DNA of 64,000 nucleotides from Leptidea sinapis (GCF_905404315.1 NC_066266.1:5773501-5837500); one strand, 5' to 3'; counted from the stretch's first letter, positions 52,606-63,016 are shown. The notes: a model not told the origin generated them from the letters alone. Made by a program: numbers and translations.

Positions 52606-52894
52606 AATATATATACTTGTTGATAATTGGCGGGCTCTATATTATATTAATCGGGCCATATATACTGTTAAGATACAAAGAGGACAATAACGTTTTAATT
52701 TGTAACCTGTCATTCTTATATCAATATTTTTGGGGTATTCCCATTTTCGCGCCAATCCGTGATAAGTATTCTCGAAATATTAAAAGTTGAGTGGATAATG
52801 ATAACAGAATTTCTGTGACAACATTAGACGAAATAGACATGGAAGTAAATGCACTTTTTTTAAACTTTTAATCCGATTGTCGTATGGTCTAATG

Positions 52895-53204
52895 GATAAG
52901 GGACAAGACGAGCAGTCCGTTCAACTGATGCTACGCCTGCCCATTACAATGCAGTGCCGCTCAGGATTCTTGAAAAACCTTAAAATTCTGAGCGGCACTA
53001 CAATAGCGCTCGTCACCTTGGGACAATATTATAAGATTTTAAATCTCATCTGCCTAGCAATTTGTAAGCTAGTGAGCTACGGCGCCCTTCAGACCGAAAC
53101 ACCACAATGCCACAAAGTAATGTGAGATATATAGCTTCGCGGCAGAAAAAGGCCTTTGTGGTACCCATAATCTAGCCGGCATCCTGTGCAAAACAGCTTC
53201 TACC
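52895..53204 (-). mobile_element. Family A element, copy 11
   Basis: Antisense, almost full length, from GGACAAGACGAGCAGTCC to CATCCTGTGCAAAACAGC. The hairpin arms are perfect (GTGCCGCTCAG/CTGAGCGGCAC at 52966-52999). A small duplication-like insertion follows CACCTTGGGACA. Confidence 0.9.
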
Positions 53205-53439
53205 AAAGATCGATGACCAAGCAGTAAAAGAAAGAATATGAAAATATCCTGTTCGAAAACAAAAACAGTATCGGGTATTTTAAAAGACGACCTCTTAATA
53301 ATAACCGATAAATCGAAGTAGTCGTAGATCTATTTCTGTGGTAGTTTACGCACTATATCCGGCTTCCATCATCCGATTTCTTTCCGTCAACCGTAGAAAT
53401 GGTTCTACGAGATCGGACGTAGTGCGATAGTGCTCTTAA

Positions 53440-53720
53440 TGTGACTTGTATTACATTGGGCAAACCAAATGCAACATTTCAAACCGACATAAAAGAACCC
53501 ATTGCTGATATCAAGCACAAACGTCACTCTAAATCATCGGATACATAGCGGATATCAAGCAAGCTAGATTTAGTAGGTGTCTGTTCTTCTGACACTGTGA
53601 CGTAAGCCTGGAAAGATCACGAAACGTTGGGTTAAGTAAATTATAATAAAAATGAGCTTTTACGCTAAAACCTAATTATGGAAAAATACAGATACAATTA
53701 CACACGTTGTAATCCCTAAA
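53440..53720 (+). pseudogene. Penelope-like element: GIY-YIG endonuclease remnant and tail
   Basis: From 53440 the frame reads CDLYYIGQTKCNISNR. After a small frame change it reads IKEPIADIKHKRHSKSSDT, then a stop. YYIGQT followed by R.KEHI.DIK...HSKSS is the GIY-YIG nuclease domain at the C-terminus of Penelope-like retroelements. The sequence then passes into CCTGGAAAGATCACGAAACG, TTGGGTTAAGTAAA and TTTTACGCTAAAACC, the family G tail also seen at 42.2, 52.0 and 57.4 kb. No RT part was found upstream. About 35 codons remain and it is dead. Confidence 0.7.
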
Positions 53721-55013
53721 AAAGTAGTAAGCTTAAATTAATTTGTGGCATTTAAAGAAAATACTACAAACTTTTATACGCACATAATATTTAGTTTAAA
53801 GTTTGATGAAAACCGGTGCCAGGCTTATGAGCCCACCGCGGGTGAACACAATGATTAGGATTTATAATTTATTAAAAATTTACATAAATATATATACTCA
53901 ACTAACCAATTCTTATTATCTTAAGTAGATAAAATCTAAGAATAAAAAATTAAATCTATTTCGAAATAATATTTAATTTCAAAGACAGTCTCTCACAAAA
54001 CCGCTAGCCCGCCTACAACAAAATCGTTAGCCGTAAAGCCGTCCACATAATTGAATACGACCCCTAAAAGCTATGAATAAAACCATTTACACGAAAATCG
54101 TGCCGTTTTAATAAAAATTTATACTCTCTCTAAGTGAAATCACAAATCATTAGACAAAACAGGACGATAAAATAAAGAAACGGATGTTTTCATTGTGAAG
54201 TCACCTGCTTCACGCCTTCGTACTAAGTGCGAGCTAATCATTTGTCATTATAACCACTAGATGTCGCTACTGATAGCCATCGATTTGCAAAATGGCGTCC
54301 AAGCCCGGAGCTAACGCAAGCTATTGTCACTGTTATTTCTAGCTATCCAAAGTTCAATTTAACATCTGTAAGCCGCATTATGTTAGCGTGACTGTTTTAC
54401 ATTTTCCACACTATAAAATTTGCATTTCTTTGCAAGGCCGTAACTAAGTTTATGTTTTGTTTTCCTTTCTCGATCACTTAAGTTGTACGGCGTAAATGTA
54501 AAACAAAAGAAGCATTGTACGGCGTTTTTTTTCTTTTAATAATGAAGTTGCTTAATATGGTGATTAGTTGAAGTTGTGTAGGTATAGCTTATATAGGTCA
54601 GTGCTATCTTCCTAATTGAAATGGATTGGCTGTTAATATTCTCGCCTGAAGATTGATTGGTGTTAACTGTCTTGACGAACCTGTAGTGATTTAGAACGAT
54701 GATAAGAAAATTAGCAAATTAAGGGGTTTCAGTGTTAATGGCTGTGATTATAAAAGATAGCTGAAAAATGTCTAACTGGGGTGTGGCAGGAATGTGATTA
54801 AGTAATTTATTTAGATAAGGTGTCGAAATTCAGCGCAGCAAATCAGCGGGATGTGGGCACTCACGGACAATTTAAATAACCCGTCGCAATCCTACTCTAG
54901 CGAGCCAATTTTGATTTATTTGTTCAGGCATTTCATTAAGCGATCTAAGGATGTTTTTATTTTGATTTTTATGCTAAAATGATAATGATGATCTGTGGGA
55001 TTGCATTTTGTTA
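53721..55013. other. No gene recognised
   Basis: Includes a GC-richer patch at 54190-54380 with ATGGCGTCCAAGCCCGGAGC at 54292 in good context, but its frame closes after 16 codons. Otherwise AT-rich. Confidence 0.4.
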
Positions 55014-56050
55014 TATATTATTACCGTTTTTAATTTTATCTGCAATGAAACGTGTTTTCGCTTCATGACAAACTACTTTAAAGAGCTTGGAGTATTTTTT
55101 TTACATATTTTTTAAATTCTTCACTATTATTGTAATGTTTCTCATAATAAAGGTCATATAAGCGTTTACGACTTTTGTGGATACCCATTGTTGCCCAATC
55201 ATTAAAACAATGTTTGTTGTTTACTGTCACCGTTACTGGAGTAAAAATCCTGTCAAATTCAGAAGGAACAGAAGGAATTGAAGACTAAGTTATAGTGAAA
55301 ATTAGCAGTTTCACCACAGTGTAAAAATGGTATCGTATTTACCAAATTATTTCTAAACCTCTCAAGACGGCTACCCGTAACTGGTATAATCGTCACCTTT
55401 TTTGGTCTGACATTGTCCAATCTTGTATTTACTTTTATAAGTTGCCCACTATGGTCGGACTGAAGATTATAAATTATGAGTTTACTAGTAATAGTAACAT
55501 CTGTAAAAATATTATCTAAACAGGTTGCTGTTGTAGAAGTGATTCTAGTAGTGATTTCCCAAAACACATTGAACAAATTAAAACTTTGAAATAAATTTTT
55601 AAGGTTAGTACAATTGGACGAAGGTTAAAGCAAATTTATATTAAAATCTCCACACACTATAATCGACTTGCTGGTTTTGCTAAATTTTGATAGTACCTCC
55701 TCCATTTTATGTTGGAATTGTTCATATGATGCAGTGGGGGGGGCTGTGTATACATAAGTGTATACTTACAATAATAAATTGCTCTAGTTCTATACAAGCT
55801 ATCTCAATTAGTTGTTCTATAGAGAGATTAACAATATCTCTTCTATTTTTACATTTTAATCTATTATTAATAATAATTAGGGAACCTCCATGTATTGCCC
55901 TACTTCTACAAAACGAACTGACTACTTTATGTTCTCTAAAACTAAACTGGAGCTGATGACTCTTACGCCAATGTTCTGTAATACATAATATATCTATATT
56001 ACAGCAGCTCACAACACAGAAACAGTTCAATTTCTAATTCCTGATATTCG
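55014..56050 (-). mobile_element. LINE B endonuclease fragment, antisense
   Basis: Minus-strand copy of the region 59900-60890 with few differences. It codes in pieces for SCCNIDILCITEHWRKSHQL, RAIHGGSLIIINNRLKCKNR, GDFNINL, TRITSTTATCLDNIFTDVTI and LQSDHSGQLIKV. The APE-type endonuclease hallmarks TEHW, GDFN and SDHSG are all present, but frames change near 55565 and 55730. It lacks the RT and the 3' UTR, which is odd for a LINE and implies a later deletion or recombination. Its 5' side (56041 onward) differs from the long copy. Confidence 0.92.
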
Positions 56051-56313
56051 TCTAAATGTGACAGGCAATTTAATGTATTCGTATTATTTTGATTAGGAAC
56101 AAATATCTGACACATTGATGACAGTAACATGAATGAAATGGGTGTATGGACGGGGAAAAATCAAAATGTACGATGGCAGAGGTGTTCTAAATTTTATAAA
56201 TGAGTACTTTATTACCTAAAAATAAATGTGTATAATTATATTGTCACTATTTGACACCAACATACACCTTAAGTTATAGTACTAGATATTTTTAACACCC
56301 TGTGTTTGTAATT
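56051..56313. other. No gene recognised
   Basis: Possible upstream extension of the LINE B variant; a minus reading gives NCLSHLDEYQELEIEL across the edge. Otherwise AT-rich. Confidence 0.4.
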
Positions 56314-56376
56314 TACGCCACTAATTAGGATATCATTCCCACCGCAGCTCTGGTGTTGCAAGAGAATGTGGGCGGC
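56314..56376 (+). repeat. LINE C scrap with internal deletion
   Basis: ACGCCACTAATTAGGATATC and CATTCCCACC join directly to CTCTGGTGTTGCAAGAGAAT and GTGGGCGGCGATC, skipping about 170 bp found in other C copies. Confidence 0.7.
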
Positions 56377-56385
56377 GATCCGAGA

Positions 56386-56775
56386 AGTGAAGCTGCTCGG
56401 ATTAATACACAAATAAAATTTTAAAACAAAATTTTATGATCGATGCGGGATTTTTTTTTTTAATTTTTGTTTTCTAATTTTATTTGTGTATTAAAAATCC
56501 TAGAAGTGAGGGTTATCACTTTTAAAAATATAACAAATTGTTTACATCCACAAGAAGACAATTTAGTAGAATTACTAGGGTTGAGCAGGTTATCAACTGT
56601 AAAGTAGTTAGGAAGGTAGATCCTGTAGATGAAGCCACAACCTGAGAGTTGAACAAAGCATACAAGATTTAATGACGATACGTAACTCGAACGGTTAGCT
56701 CAGTTGGCAGAGCACGGAACGCGAGAGGACGTGGGTTCGAGTCCCGCATCGTTCATAAAATTTTGTTACCAAAAA
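56386..56775 (+). mobile_element. SINE I: inverted fragment, body, and a further head
   Basis: 56398-56450 is an antisense piece (TTAATACACAAATAAAATTT ... GATCGATGCGGGA). It is followed head-to-head by the plus-strand body (TTTTCTAATTTTATTTGTGT, AAATATAACAAATTG, GTAGATGAAGCCACAACC). Then comes a new leader (TGAGAGTTGAACAAAGC) and tRNA-like head (56689-56754), ending GTTCATAAAATTTTGTTACC and an A run (56767-56783). The body-to-leader junction is the same as in the 19.3 kb dimer. Confidence 0.72.
56689..56754 (+). ncRNA. tRNA-like head of SINE I, copy 3
   Basis: Acceptor arms GAACGGT and ATCGTTC, D arm GCTC...GAGC, B box GGTTCGAGTCC intact. Six bases are missing from the anticodon arm (AGCACGGAACGCGAGAGG), so a cloverleaf cannot form fully. 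A pol III promoter relic, not a tRNA gene. Confidence 0.65.
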
Positions 56776-56785
56776 AAAAAAAAAC

Positions 56786-56865
56786 TTATTGAACGTCAAA
56801 ACTAGCACCCAGTTAAAAATGTATGCCACAGGCCTGAGAAAATCCGGAAAATCAGCAGGCTACTT
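56786..56865 (-). repeat. LINE E 3'-UTR fragment
   Basis: CTTATTGAACGTCAAAACTA, GTATGCCACAGGCCTGAGAA and ATCAGCAGGCTA parallel 24513-24590. Adjoins the A run of the SINE. Confidence 0.6.
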
Positions 56866-56916
56866 TTTTGAACTACTGACTACAGTTGCTTCATTTCTCT
56901 TCCATAAAAAAACCTA

Positions 56917-57236
56917 TGGGAGGCTCCTTTGCACAGGATGCCGGCTAGATTATGGGTACCACAACGGCGCCTTTTTCTGCCGTGAAGCAGTAAGCAGTAG
57001 TAATGTGTAAGCATTACTGTGTTTCGGTCTGAAGGGCGCCGTAGCTAGTGAAATTACTGGGCAAATGAGACTTAACATCTTGTCTCAAGGTGACGAGCGC
57101 AGTTGTAGTGCCGCTCAGAATTTTTGGGGGTTTCAAGAATCCTGAGCGGCACTGCATTGTAATGGGCAGGGCGTACCAATTACCATCAGCTAAACGTCCT
57201 GCTCGTCTTGTCCCTTATTTTCATTAAAAAAAAAAA
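56917..57236 (+). mobile_element. Family A element, copy 12 (reference copy)
   Basis: Complete and best preserved, 320 bp: TGGGAGGCTCCTTTGCACAG, GGTACCACAACGGCGCC, AGTAATGTGTAAGCATTACT (8-bp hairpin), GGTCTGAAGGGCGCCGTAGC, hairpin GTGCCGCTCAG/CTGAGCGGCAC, CTCGTCTTGTCCCTTATTTT, A run (57225-57236). No ORF. Confidence 0.93.
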
Positions 57237-57342
57237 CCTATGCTTGCTGAAAACACCCGTCCGTACTTCATTTTGAAGTTTGTGTTCTAGTGAAATTAAA
57301 AGAAAGAACATGATACATTTCATCTTCCTGTATGGGTGTCGG

Positions 57343-57475
57343 ATGTCTGTGCTCTGCAAAAGTCACGAAACGTCGGGTTAAATAAAATAATAAAAAAATA
57401 TTATGACTTTTACGCAAAAACATGTTGATAAAATACAGTTGCAATGAATACTTTAAAATGTGTTTTATTTCATCT
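57343..57475 (+). repeat. Family G (Penelope-like) tail, copy
   Basis: GCAAAAGTCACGAAACGTCG, GGTTAAATAAAATAATAAAA, TTATGACTTTTACGCAAAAA and ACTTTAAAATGTGTTTTATT. The same order as 42211-42322. No coding part. Confidence 0.6.
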
Positions 57476-57630
57476 GATTTGATTTAATATAAATGTGTGA
57501 ATTTAAAGCATCACAACTTCCCAATTAATTGTTGCTCTGTTGACAAAAACTAATATGTTTGCAGGCACAGAAGCTAACCCTTGCTCAGATTTTTAAGAAT
57601 GTACAAAACTTGAACAAAAAAAACTAAAAG

Positions 57631-57693
57631 GACATCTGGGTTCGAACTGGGGTCTTCTCATTTTTGGATCACTCAACCTGAGCTATTGTAGTC
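57631..57693 (-). ncRNA. tRNA-like segment inside Helitron H
   Basis: Minus strand: AATAGCTCAGGTTGAGTGAT (A-box-like), then GAGAAGACCCCAGTTCGAAC followed by CCAGATGTCC (B box AGTTCGAACCC with a T arm CCCAG/CTGGG-like pairing). Spacing fits a tRNA. The Helitron copy at 42.07 kb has this stretch deleted (TAGCTGAGATAGGACAT). A captured tRNA or SINE head is the likely origin. Confidence 0.55.
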
Positions 57694-57878
57694 TTGTATA
57701 TTGTGACGAAATTTACCGTTGTATTCTAATGTTATTGTAGCTGTTTCTCATTAAAACACGGAAAAACAACATTTTTTTTTAAATTGAAACCAAGCTAGAT
57801 CGATTTATCGACCCTGAAATCCCCTGTATACTAAATTTTTTGAAAATCGTTGGAGCCGTTTCCACGATTCAGATTATA

Positions 57879-57895
57879 TATATATATAAGAATTG
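57879..57895 (+). repeat. TSD of LINE B insertion, left
   Basis: TATATATATAAGAATTG; one mismatch to 58192-58208. Confidence 0.7.
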
Positions 57896-58191
57896 CCCGG
57901 AACCCAGAAATGCACAGCAAACGTTATGGAGAGAGAGGCCGTCAGCAAACACTGCATCAGTTGCGGCAGTCTGTGGATCTGTAGGATAGCTCAGAATTAC
58001 ATGAATTTTATTTTTGCGATTAAATCGAATCCATCGCGGTCATCTCACAAAGGTAAAAGGCATAAAAGGCATTTATTTTCTCAAATTGATTACTTTAGAA
58101 TTATTTCTGATATCATTTCTAATATAATAATAGATACTACTACCGCTTTGGAAACAAATGGCGCACTGAGAGAGAAAGACGCAAGAAACTC
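57896..58191 (-). mobile_element. LINE B 3' end with extra downstream sequence
   Basis: Minus strand from 58191: GAGTTTCTTGCGTCTTTC, then the LINE B UTR and terminal repeats (ATGCCTTTTATGCCTTTTAC at about 58054-58075). After them about 155 bp that is not LINE B (57896-58050, including CACAGACTGCCGCAACTGAT) precedes the TSD. Confidence 0.75.
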
Positions 58192-58208
58192 TATATATAC
58201 AAGAATTG
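58192..58208 (+). repeat. TSD of LINE B insertion, right
   Basis: TATATATACAAGAATTG, partner of 57879-57895. Confidence 0.7.
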
Positions 58209-58227
58209 TTTGTTTAAAGATATAAGA

Positions 58228-59741
58228 TACGTTTCGTGTGCGTGTTGTCATTAATAAAGTATCGTAATATAAAAGACGTTCTTGTTTTTATAATCTTACA
58301 ACTTACATATTTACTTTTAGAAACGAAAATATATTATTCTTGAAGATCGTTTACATTAAAGTTAAAGTAATATCCATAAAATTTAACAACTTTAACAAAA
58401 CACAGCCACAGAACTTAGTTTTCTTTAAAACTTTAAAATTTATTTTCAGTAATTTGCACGCGGAAAACTTAGGTCTCGTACACATGAATAGATGTTATCA
58501 ACCATATTTTGGTCTCGGTTTTTTTAACGTAGAGGAGAATAAATAAATACGTGGAGTTAGGCAGTTAGACAATACTTAACTCGTTATGAACTTAAATAAA
58601 TATAGCTGTAGTGTTAAAGTTAATTTACTACCTACGGTGGGCAGTCTACAGATTGCATATATGAAGCAAGCAGCGTTTCATACAACAGCCTATGTCGTAC
58701 TAACGGACTTAAGCACAACTACGACTAGTTAGATCTACAGTGCCTACCTTGTTAGAAAGCCAATGCACACCCCTGGACAACATATTGGCGGAATTAACAC
58801 TAAAGAAAACTCAAATCATTTGGATAACAGCAATTTAATAAAATAAAATGACGATACTTAAAATATTATTTTAATTACTGAAATATAATTAATATTGTGT
58901 TTTTATATAGCACTCTATGTGGACGTGCCCTTATTGAAAACTTCGCCACATCGCTCGATGCGCTATTTAACCCTCAGAGGCTCATTTCCGTGTCCTTAAA
59001 TATTAATTACCACCAAACAGGGGTCGATATTACCCCGTATTAGTATCGGTTCGAGTTTACATATTAATTACATTAAGCAGGGAAATATATAACAGTCCAA
59101 ATATTATCATATATATTAAGCTTCGAATTGTTCCGCCATTTTTATTTCAGAAAGCGATTTGACGTAATCTTTCTTTTATATATTAATAATAATAAATTTA
59201 TTTACTAAGGTATGAACCAAATATAACAAACTAGAATAAACAACTATTTATTAAAAAATAATTTATTAAGGAATTTAGTATGAAATAATTGTTAATAAAT
59301 TACAAAGCTGTGTTTCAGGAATCCGTAAATCGTAATAACCCATAAACTATTGCTAAGATGACGGTGATTGTTCGTTTGCCCTTATGTTAATTTGTTTTTC
59401 CGTCTATCAGTTTGCAAGTCCTAGCGGAAATTTTATCATAATCTGTATTGTCGATATAACAATAAATAATATAAAACCTAAATGGCAACCATTAGTATTA
59501 AAAGCGCTCGAGATCCAAGTATTCAAAACTTATATAGTGTTAAATCTTGTATGATAACAATAAAACTTTTATTCGGGAAATTTATAGATTTGTGTAAGTC
59601 TAGTTTAAATAAAACTATCTATCAATAATTGAAAATCAGAATACCCGTTCCTCCAAGAATTATTATTGACAAAGGCCTTTTCCAACTTCTTCCAGTTTCC
59701 TTACCTAAGCTACTATAACAATGAAGATTTTTCTTCAATTA
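58228..59741. other. No gene recognised; repeat D scrap
   Basis: AT-rich. 58780-58830 (ATATTGGCGGAATTAACACT, AAAACTCAAATCATTT) is a repeat D piece. The rest, including 59140-59740 with many A/T runs, shows nothing. Confidence 0.45.
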
Positions 59742-59860
59742 ATTTAAATTAAGTTATTTGACAAGGGAGGACAACTCTTGCAATATCATACAAAATAGGC
59801 AACATTCACCAAATATAAATGTTACTGCTATAGATAATCATAATATAAAGCTCATAAATA

Positions 59861-61222
59861 TTGTTCACCAGAATATATAAAGGTATCTCAAGTAAGGAAT
59901 TAGAAATTGAACTGTTTTTGAGCTGCTGTAATATAGATATATTATGTATTACAGAACATTGGCGTAAGAGTCATCAGCTCCAGTTTAGTTTTAGAGAACA
60001 TAAAGTAGTCAGTTCGTTTTGTAGAAGTAGGGCAATACATGGAGGTTCCCTAATTATTATTAATAATAGATTAAAATGTAAAAATAGAAGAGATATTGTT
60101 AATCTCTCTATAGAACAACTAATTGAGATAGCTTGTATAGAACTAGAGCAATTTATTATTGTAAGTGTATACCGCCCCCCCACTGCATCATATCAACAAT
60201 TCCAACATAGAATGGAGGAGGTACTATCAAAATTTAGCAAAACTAGCAAGTCAATTATAGTGTGTGGAGAGTTTAATATAAACTTGCTTGAACCTTCGGC
60301 CAATTGTACTAGCCTTAAAAATTTATTTCAAACTTTTAATGTGTTCAATGTATTTTGGGAACCTACTAGAATCACTTCTACAACAGCAACCTGTTTAGAT
60401 AATATTTTTACAGATGTTACTATTACTAGTAAACTCATAATTAATAATCTTCAGTCCGACCATAGTGGGCAACTTATAAAAGTAAATACAAGATTGGACA
60501 ATGTCAGACCAAAAAAGGTGACGATTATACCAGTTACGGGTAGCCGTCTTGAGAGGTTTAGAAATAATTTGGTAAATACGATACCATTTTTACACTGTGG
60601 TGAAACTGCTAATTTTCACTATAACTTAGTCTTCAATTCCTTCTGTGAGGAATTTGACAGGATTTTTACTCCAGTAACGGTGACAGTAAACAACAAACAT
60701 AGTTTTAATGTTTGGGCAACAATGGGTATCCACAAAAGTCGTAAACGCTTATATGACCTTTATTATGAGAAACATTACAATAATAGTGAAGAATTTAAAA
60801 TATATGTAAAAAAATACTCCAAGCTTTTTAAAATAGTTTGTCATGAAGCGAAAACACGTTTCATTGCAGATAAAATTAAAAACAGTAATAATAAAGTAAA
60901 AGCGACTTGGAGTGTAATTAACAATGAAACTGGTAGATCGAATTGCCGTAACACCTCTATCTGTTTAAATATTAATAATCGCGTTATAAATTCGGAAATA
61001 GAAATTGCAAATAAATTTGATAAATACTTCTCCGAAATCCCGATTGTCACGACCAAATACCTTAACTCTTCGCCAAAAGCAGCATATGATATGCTTAAAT
61101 TACACGTACCAGTATCTTCTACTGACTTGAAATTTAAGTATGTTACAGGTAGCGATATAATAAAAATCTTCAAATTAATTAACCTTAAAAAATACAAAAG
61201 ACCTATGGGGCCATTCGACTAA
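59861..61222 (+). pseudogene. LINE B endonuclease domain and linker
   Basis: An open frame of 453 codons, whose first methionine is artificial: true coding continues upstream in another frame (NIKLINIVHQNI) across a one-base shift at about 59876. Residues 28-35 CITEHW hold the catalytic Glu region. SVYRPP lies near residue 104. GEFNINL (about 136) replaces the usual GDFN. TRITSTTATCLDNIFTDV (about 168) and SDHSG (about 199) complete the APE fold. The rest is the linker to RT (MLKLHVPVSSTDLKFKYVTG ... GPFD). The role in an active element is to nick the target DNA and prime reverse transcription. The Asp to Glu change and the truncation of SCC (a 'CVV' gap relative to 55-56 kb) weaken it. Confidence 0.92.
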
Positions 61223-61224
61223 TA

Positions 61225-62613
61225 TTGTTATATATATACATACTTGACATTATAGCACCTGAATTAGCAATAATATTTAATGAATGCATAGATTTGGGTG
61301 TGTTCCCTGACCTCATGAAATACAGCAAAGTTATACCTTTGTTTAAATCGGGCAGTTCTTTTGACCCTGCTAATTTCAGACCTATTTCAGTGCTGCCTGT
61401 TTTTAGTAAAATTTTTGAAAAACTTTTGCTTCAACAGCTACAAATGCATTTTTGTAAATTAATGAACAAAAATCAGTTTGGTTTCACTAGGGGTTTATCA
61501 ACAATTAATACGGGTACTAGACTCATTGAGCACATCTTTGACGCCTGGGAAGAGTCACAGGATGCATTGGGCATTTTTTGTGATTTGTCAAAAGTATTTG
61601 ACTGCGTCCACCATGAAACTTTACTCCTAAAACTAAAGCATTATGGAGTGAAAAATAGAGCCCTAAATCTGTTAAAATCATATTTAAGCGAAAGAGTTCA
61701 GATAGTCGATGTAAATGGCAAACGGTCTTCGGGTAAACTTGTGCGAATAGGTGTTCCACAGGGTTCTATTCTCGGTCCTTTCTTGTTTCTTATATATATT
61801 AACGATCTACCGTTTGTGGTAGATGATAGCCATGAGATTGTATTGTTTGCTGATGATACTTCACTTATTTTTAAAGTGAAGCGACGTGCGGATATTGATG
61901 ACGAGCTAAGCAATGCACTCTCAAAGATAGTGCGTTGGTTTGAGACGAATAATCTGCACTTAAACAGTAAAAAAACAAAGTGTTTACGGTTCATTACACC
62001 AAACACAGCGGAGGTACAAACCAACGTACTTATAAATGACCAGAGATTGGAACTTGTGGACACTACGGTCTTCCTGGGTATCACGTTAGATAAAAAGCTT
62101 CAGTGGGGTCCACATATTACCCATCTAGCAGATAGACTCAGCTCTGCGGCATATGCAGTTAGAAAGATTAGAGAGTACACGAATGTTGCGACCGCTAGAT
62201 TAGTGTACTTTAGTTATTTTCACAGCATCATGACGTACGGTATATTACTATGGGGTCATGCTGCTGACATTGATATAGTGTTTGCTCTGCAAAAGAGAGC
62301 TGTTCGTGCTATATATCAGCTTGGTTATAGACAGTCTCTCAAAGAAAAATTTAAAGAAATAAATATTATGACTGTTTATTGTCAGTACATTTATGAAAAT
62401 TTAATATATGTTCACAAAAATCGTCACCTTTTTGCTCTTAATAGTGATTTTCATTATTATAACACTAGAAATAAGGGATTGCTTGTAACTAATTCTAGTA
62501 GGCTTCATAATATACATAATAGCTTTAAGGGTAAATGTATACACTTCTACAATAAAGTCCCAGCCACTGTTCAGGCATTGTCTATAAATAAATTTAAATG
62601 TTTTATAAAATAA
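61225..62613 (+). pseudogene. LINE B reverse transcriptase domain
   Basis: An open frame of 462 codons, continuing the polyprotein after a frameshift in a TA-rich stretch (61223-61245). RT motifs in order: NFRPISVLPVFSKIFEKLL (residues 50-68), QFGFTRGLST (84), motif A IFCDLSKVFD with catalytic D120, motif B GVPQGSILGPFLFLIYINDL (176-195), motif C VLFADDTSL with the DD pair at 210-211, and NNLHLNSKKTKCLRF. A thumb and C-terminal block TARLVYFSYFHSIMTYGILL, LQKRAVRAIYQLGYRQSLKE and FYNKVPATVQAL follows. All catalytic aspartates are intact, so this half looks recently active. It ends ...KCFIK before the stop. Confidence 0.95.
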
Positions 62614-63016
62614 TGGCTCTGTCGTAAATCCTATTACTCCACTGCTGAATATCTAAATGATCGGACAGCCTGGGACTAGATTGTGATTATTTTATAGCAA
62701 CTGTACAATATTGTATACTTTTATTGAAAAGAGCGCAAAAAAAAGAATGCTGGGAGAGTTTCTTGCGCCGCTTCTTCTCTCTCAGAGCGCCATTTGTTTC
62801 CGAAGCGGTAGTAGTATCTAGTAGTATAAGAAATGACATCAAAAAGAATTCTAAAGGAATCAATTTTGAGAAAATAAATGCCTTTTATGCCTTTTATGCC
62901 TTTTACTCTCGGCCACCTCATTGCCTGCACCTTTTTTAATATCGTCCTGTATTTTCCTCAACCCCGTTGTCGTTTTTTGGAGGTAGGGTACCAATTCATC
63001 ACAGTTTTGCTCAGAT

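Larger units (their letters stand above)
57575..58227 (-). mobile_element. Helitron H, copy 2, with tRNA-like segment and LINE B insertion
   Basis: Minus strand starts TCTTATATCTTTAAACAAAC (58227) after an A and runs to CTCAGATTTTTAAGAATGT (57590) near the worn 3' hairpin. Interior blocks CCACGATTCAGATTATAT and TAGCTGTTTCTCATTAAAAC match 42333-42470. A LINE B insertion (57896-58191) with a 17-bp TSD splits it. It keeps a tRNA-like stretch (57631-57693) that the other copy has lost. Confidence 0.68.
59742..62905 (+). mobile_element. LINE B, longest copy (endonuclease, RT, 3' UTR)
   Basis: About 3.16 kb of a non-LTR retrotransposon: APE-type endonuclease, RT, then a UTR of about 290 bp ending in GCCTTTTATGCCTTTTATGC-type repeats (about 62880-62905). 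Coding similarity starts near 59745 (EDNSCNIIQNRQHS) without a visible start, and no gag-like ORF1 lies upstream, so the copy is probably 5' truncated. Two frameshifts (near 59876 and 61222) break the polyprotein. The RT block 'IFCDLSK.FDCV.HETLL.KL..YG' suggests a CR1/Daphne-like clade over jockey, but this is not certain. Other copies: 8.1, 15.5, 40.6, 45.4, 55.0 and 57.9 kb. Confidence 0.93.

Noticed and set aside
54292..54342. ATGGCGTCC... 16-codon frame in a good start context within a GC-richer patch, possibly a first coding exon
   Set aside because: It closes after 16 codons, no convincing splice donor follows in frame, and no family is recognised.
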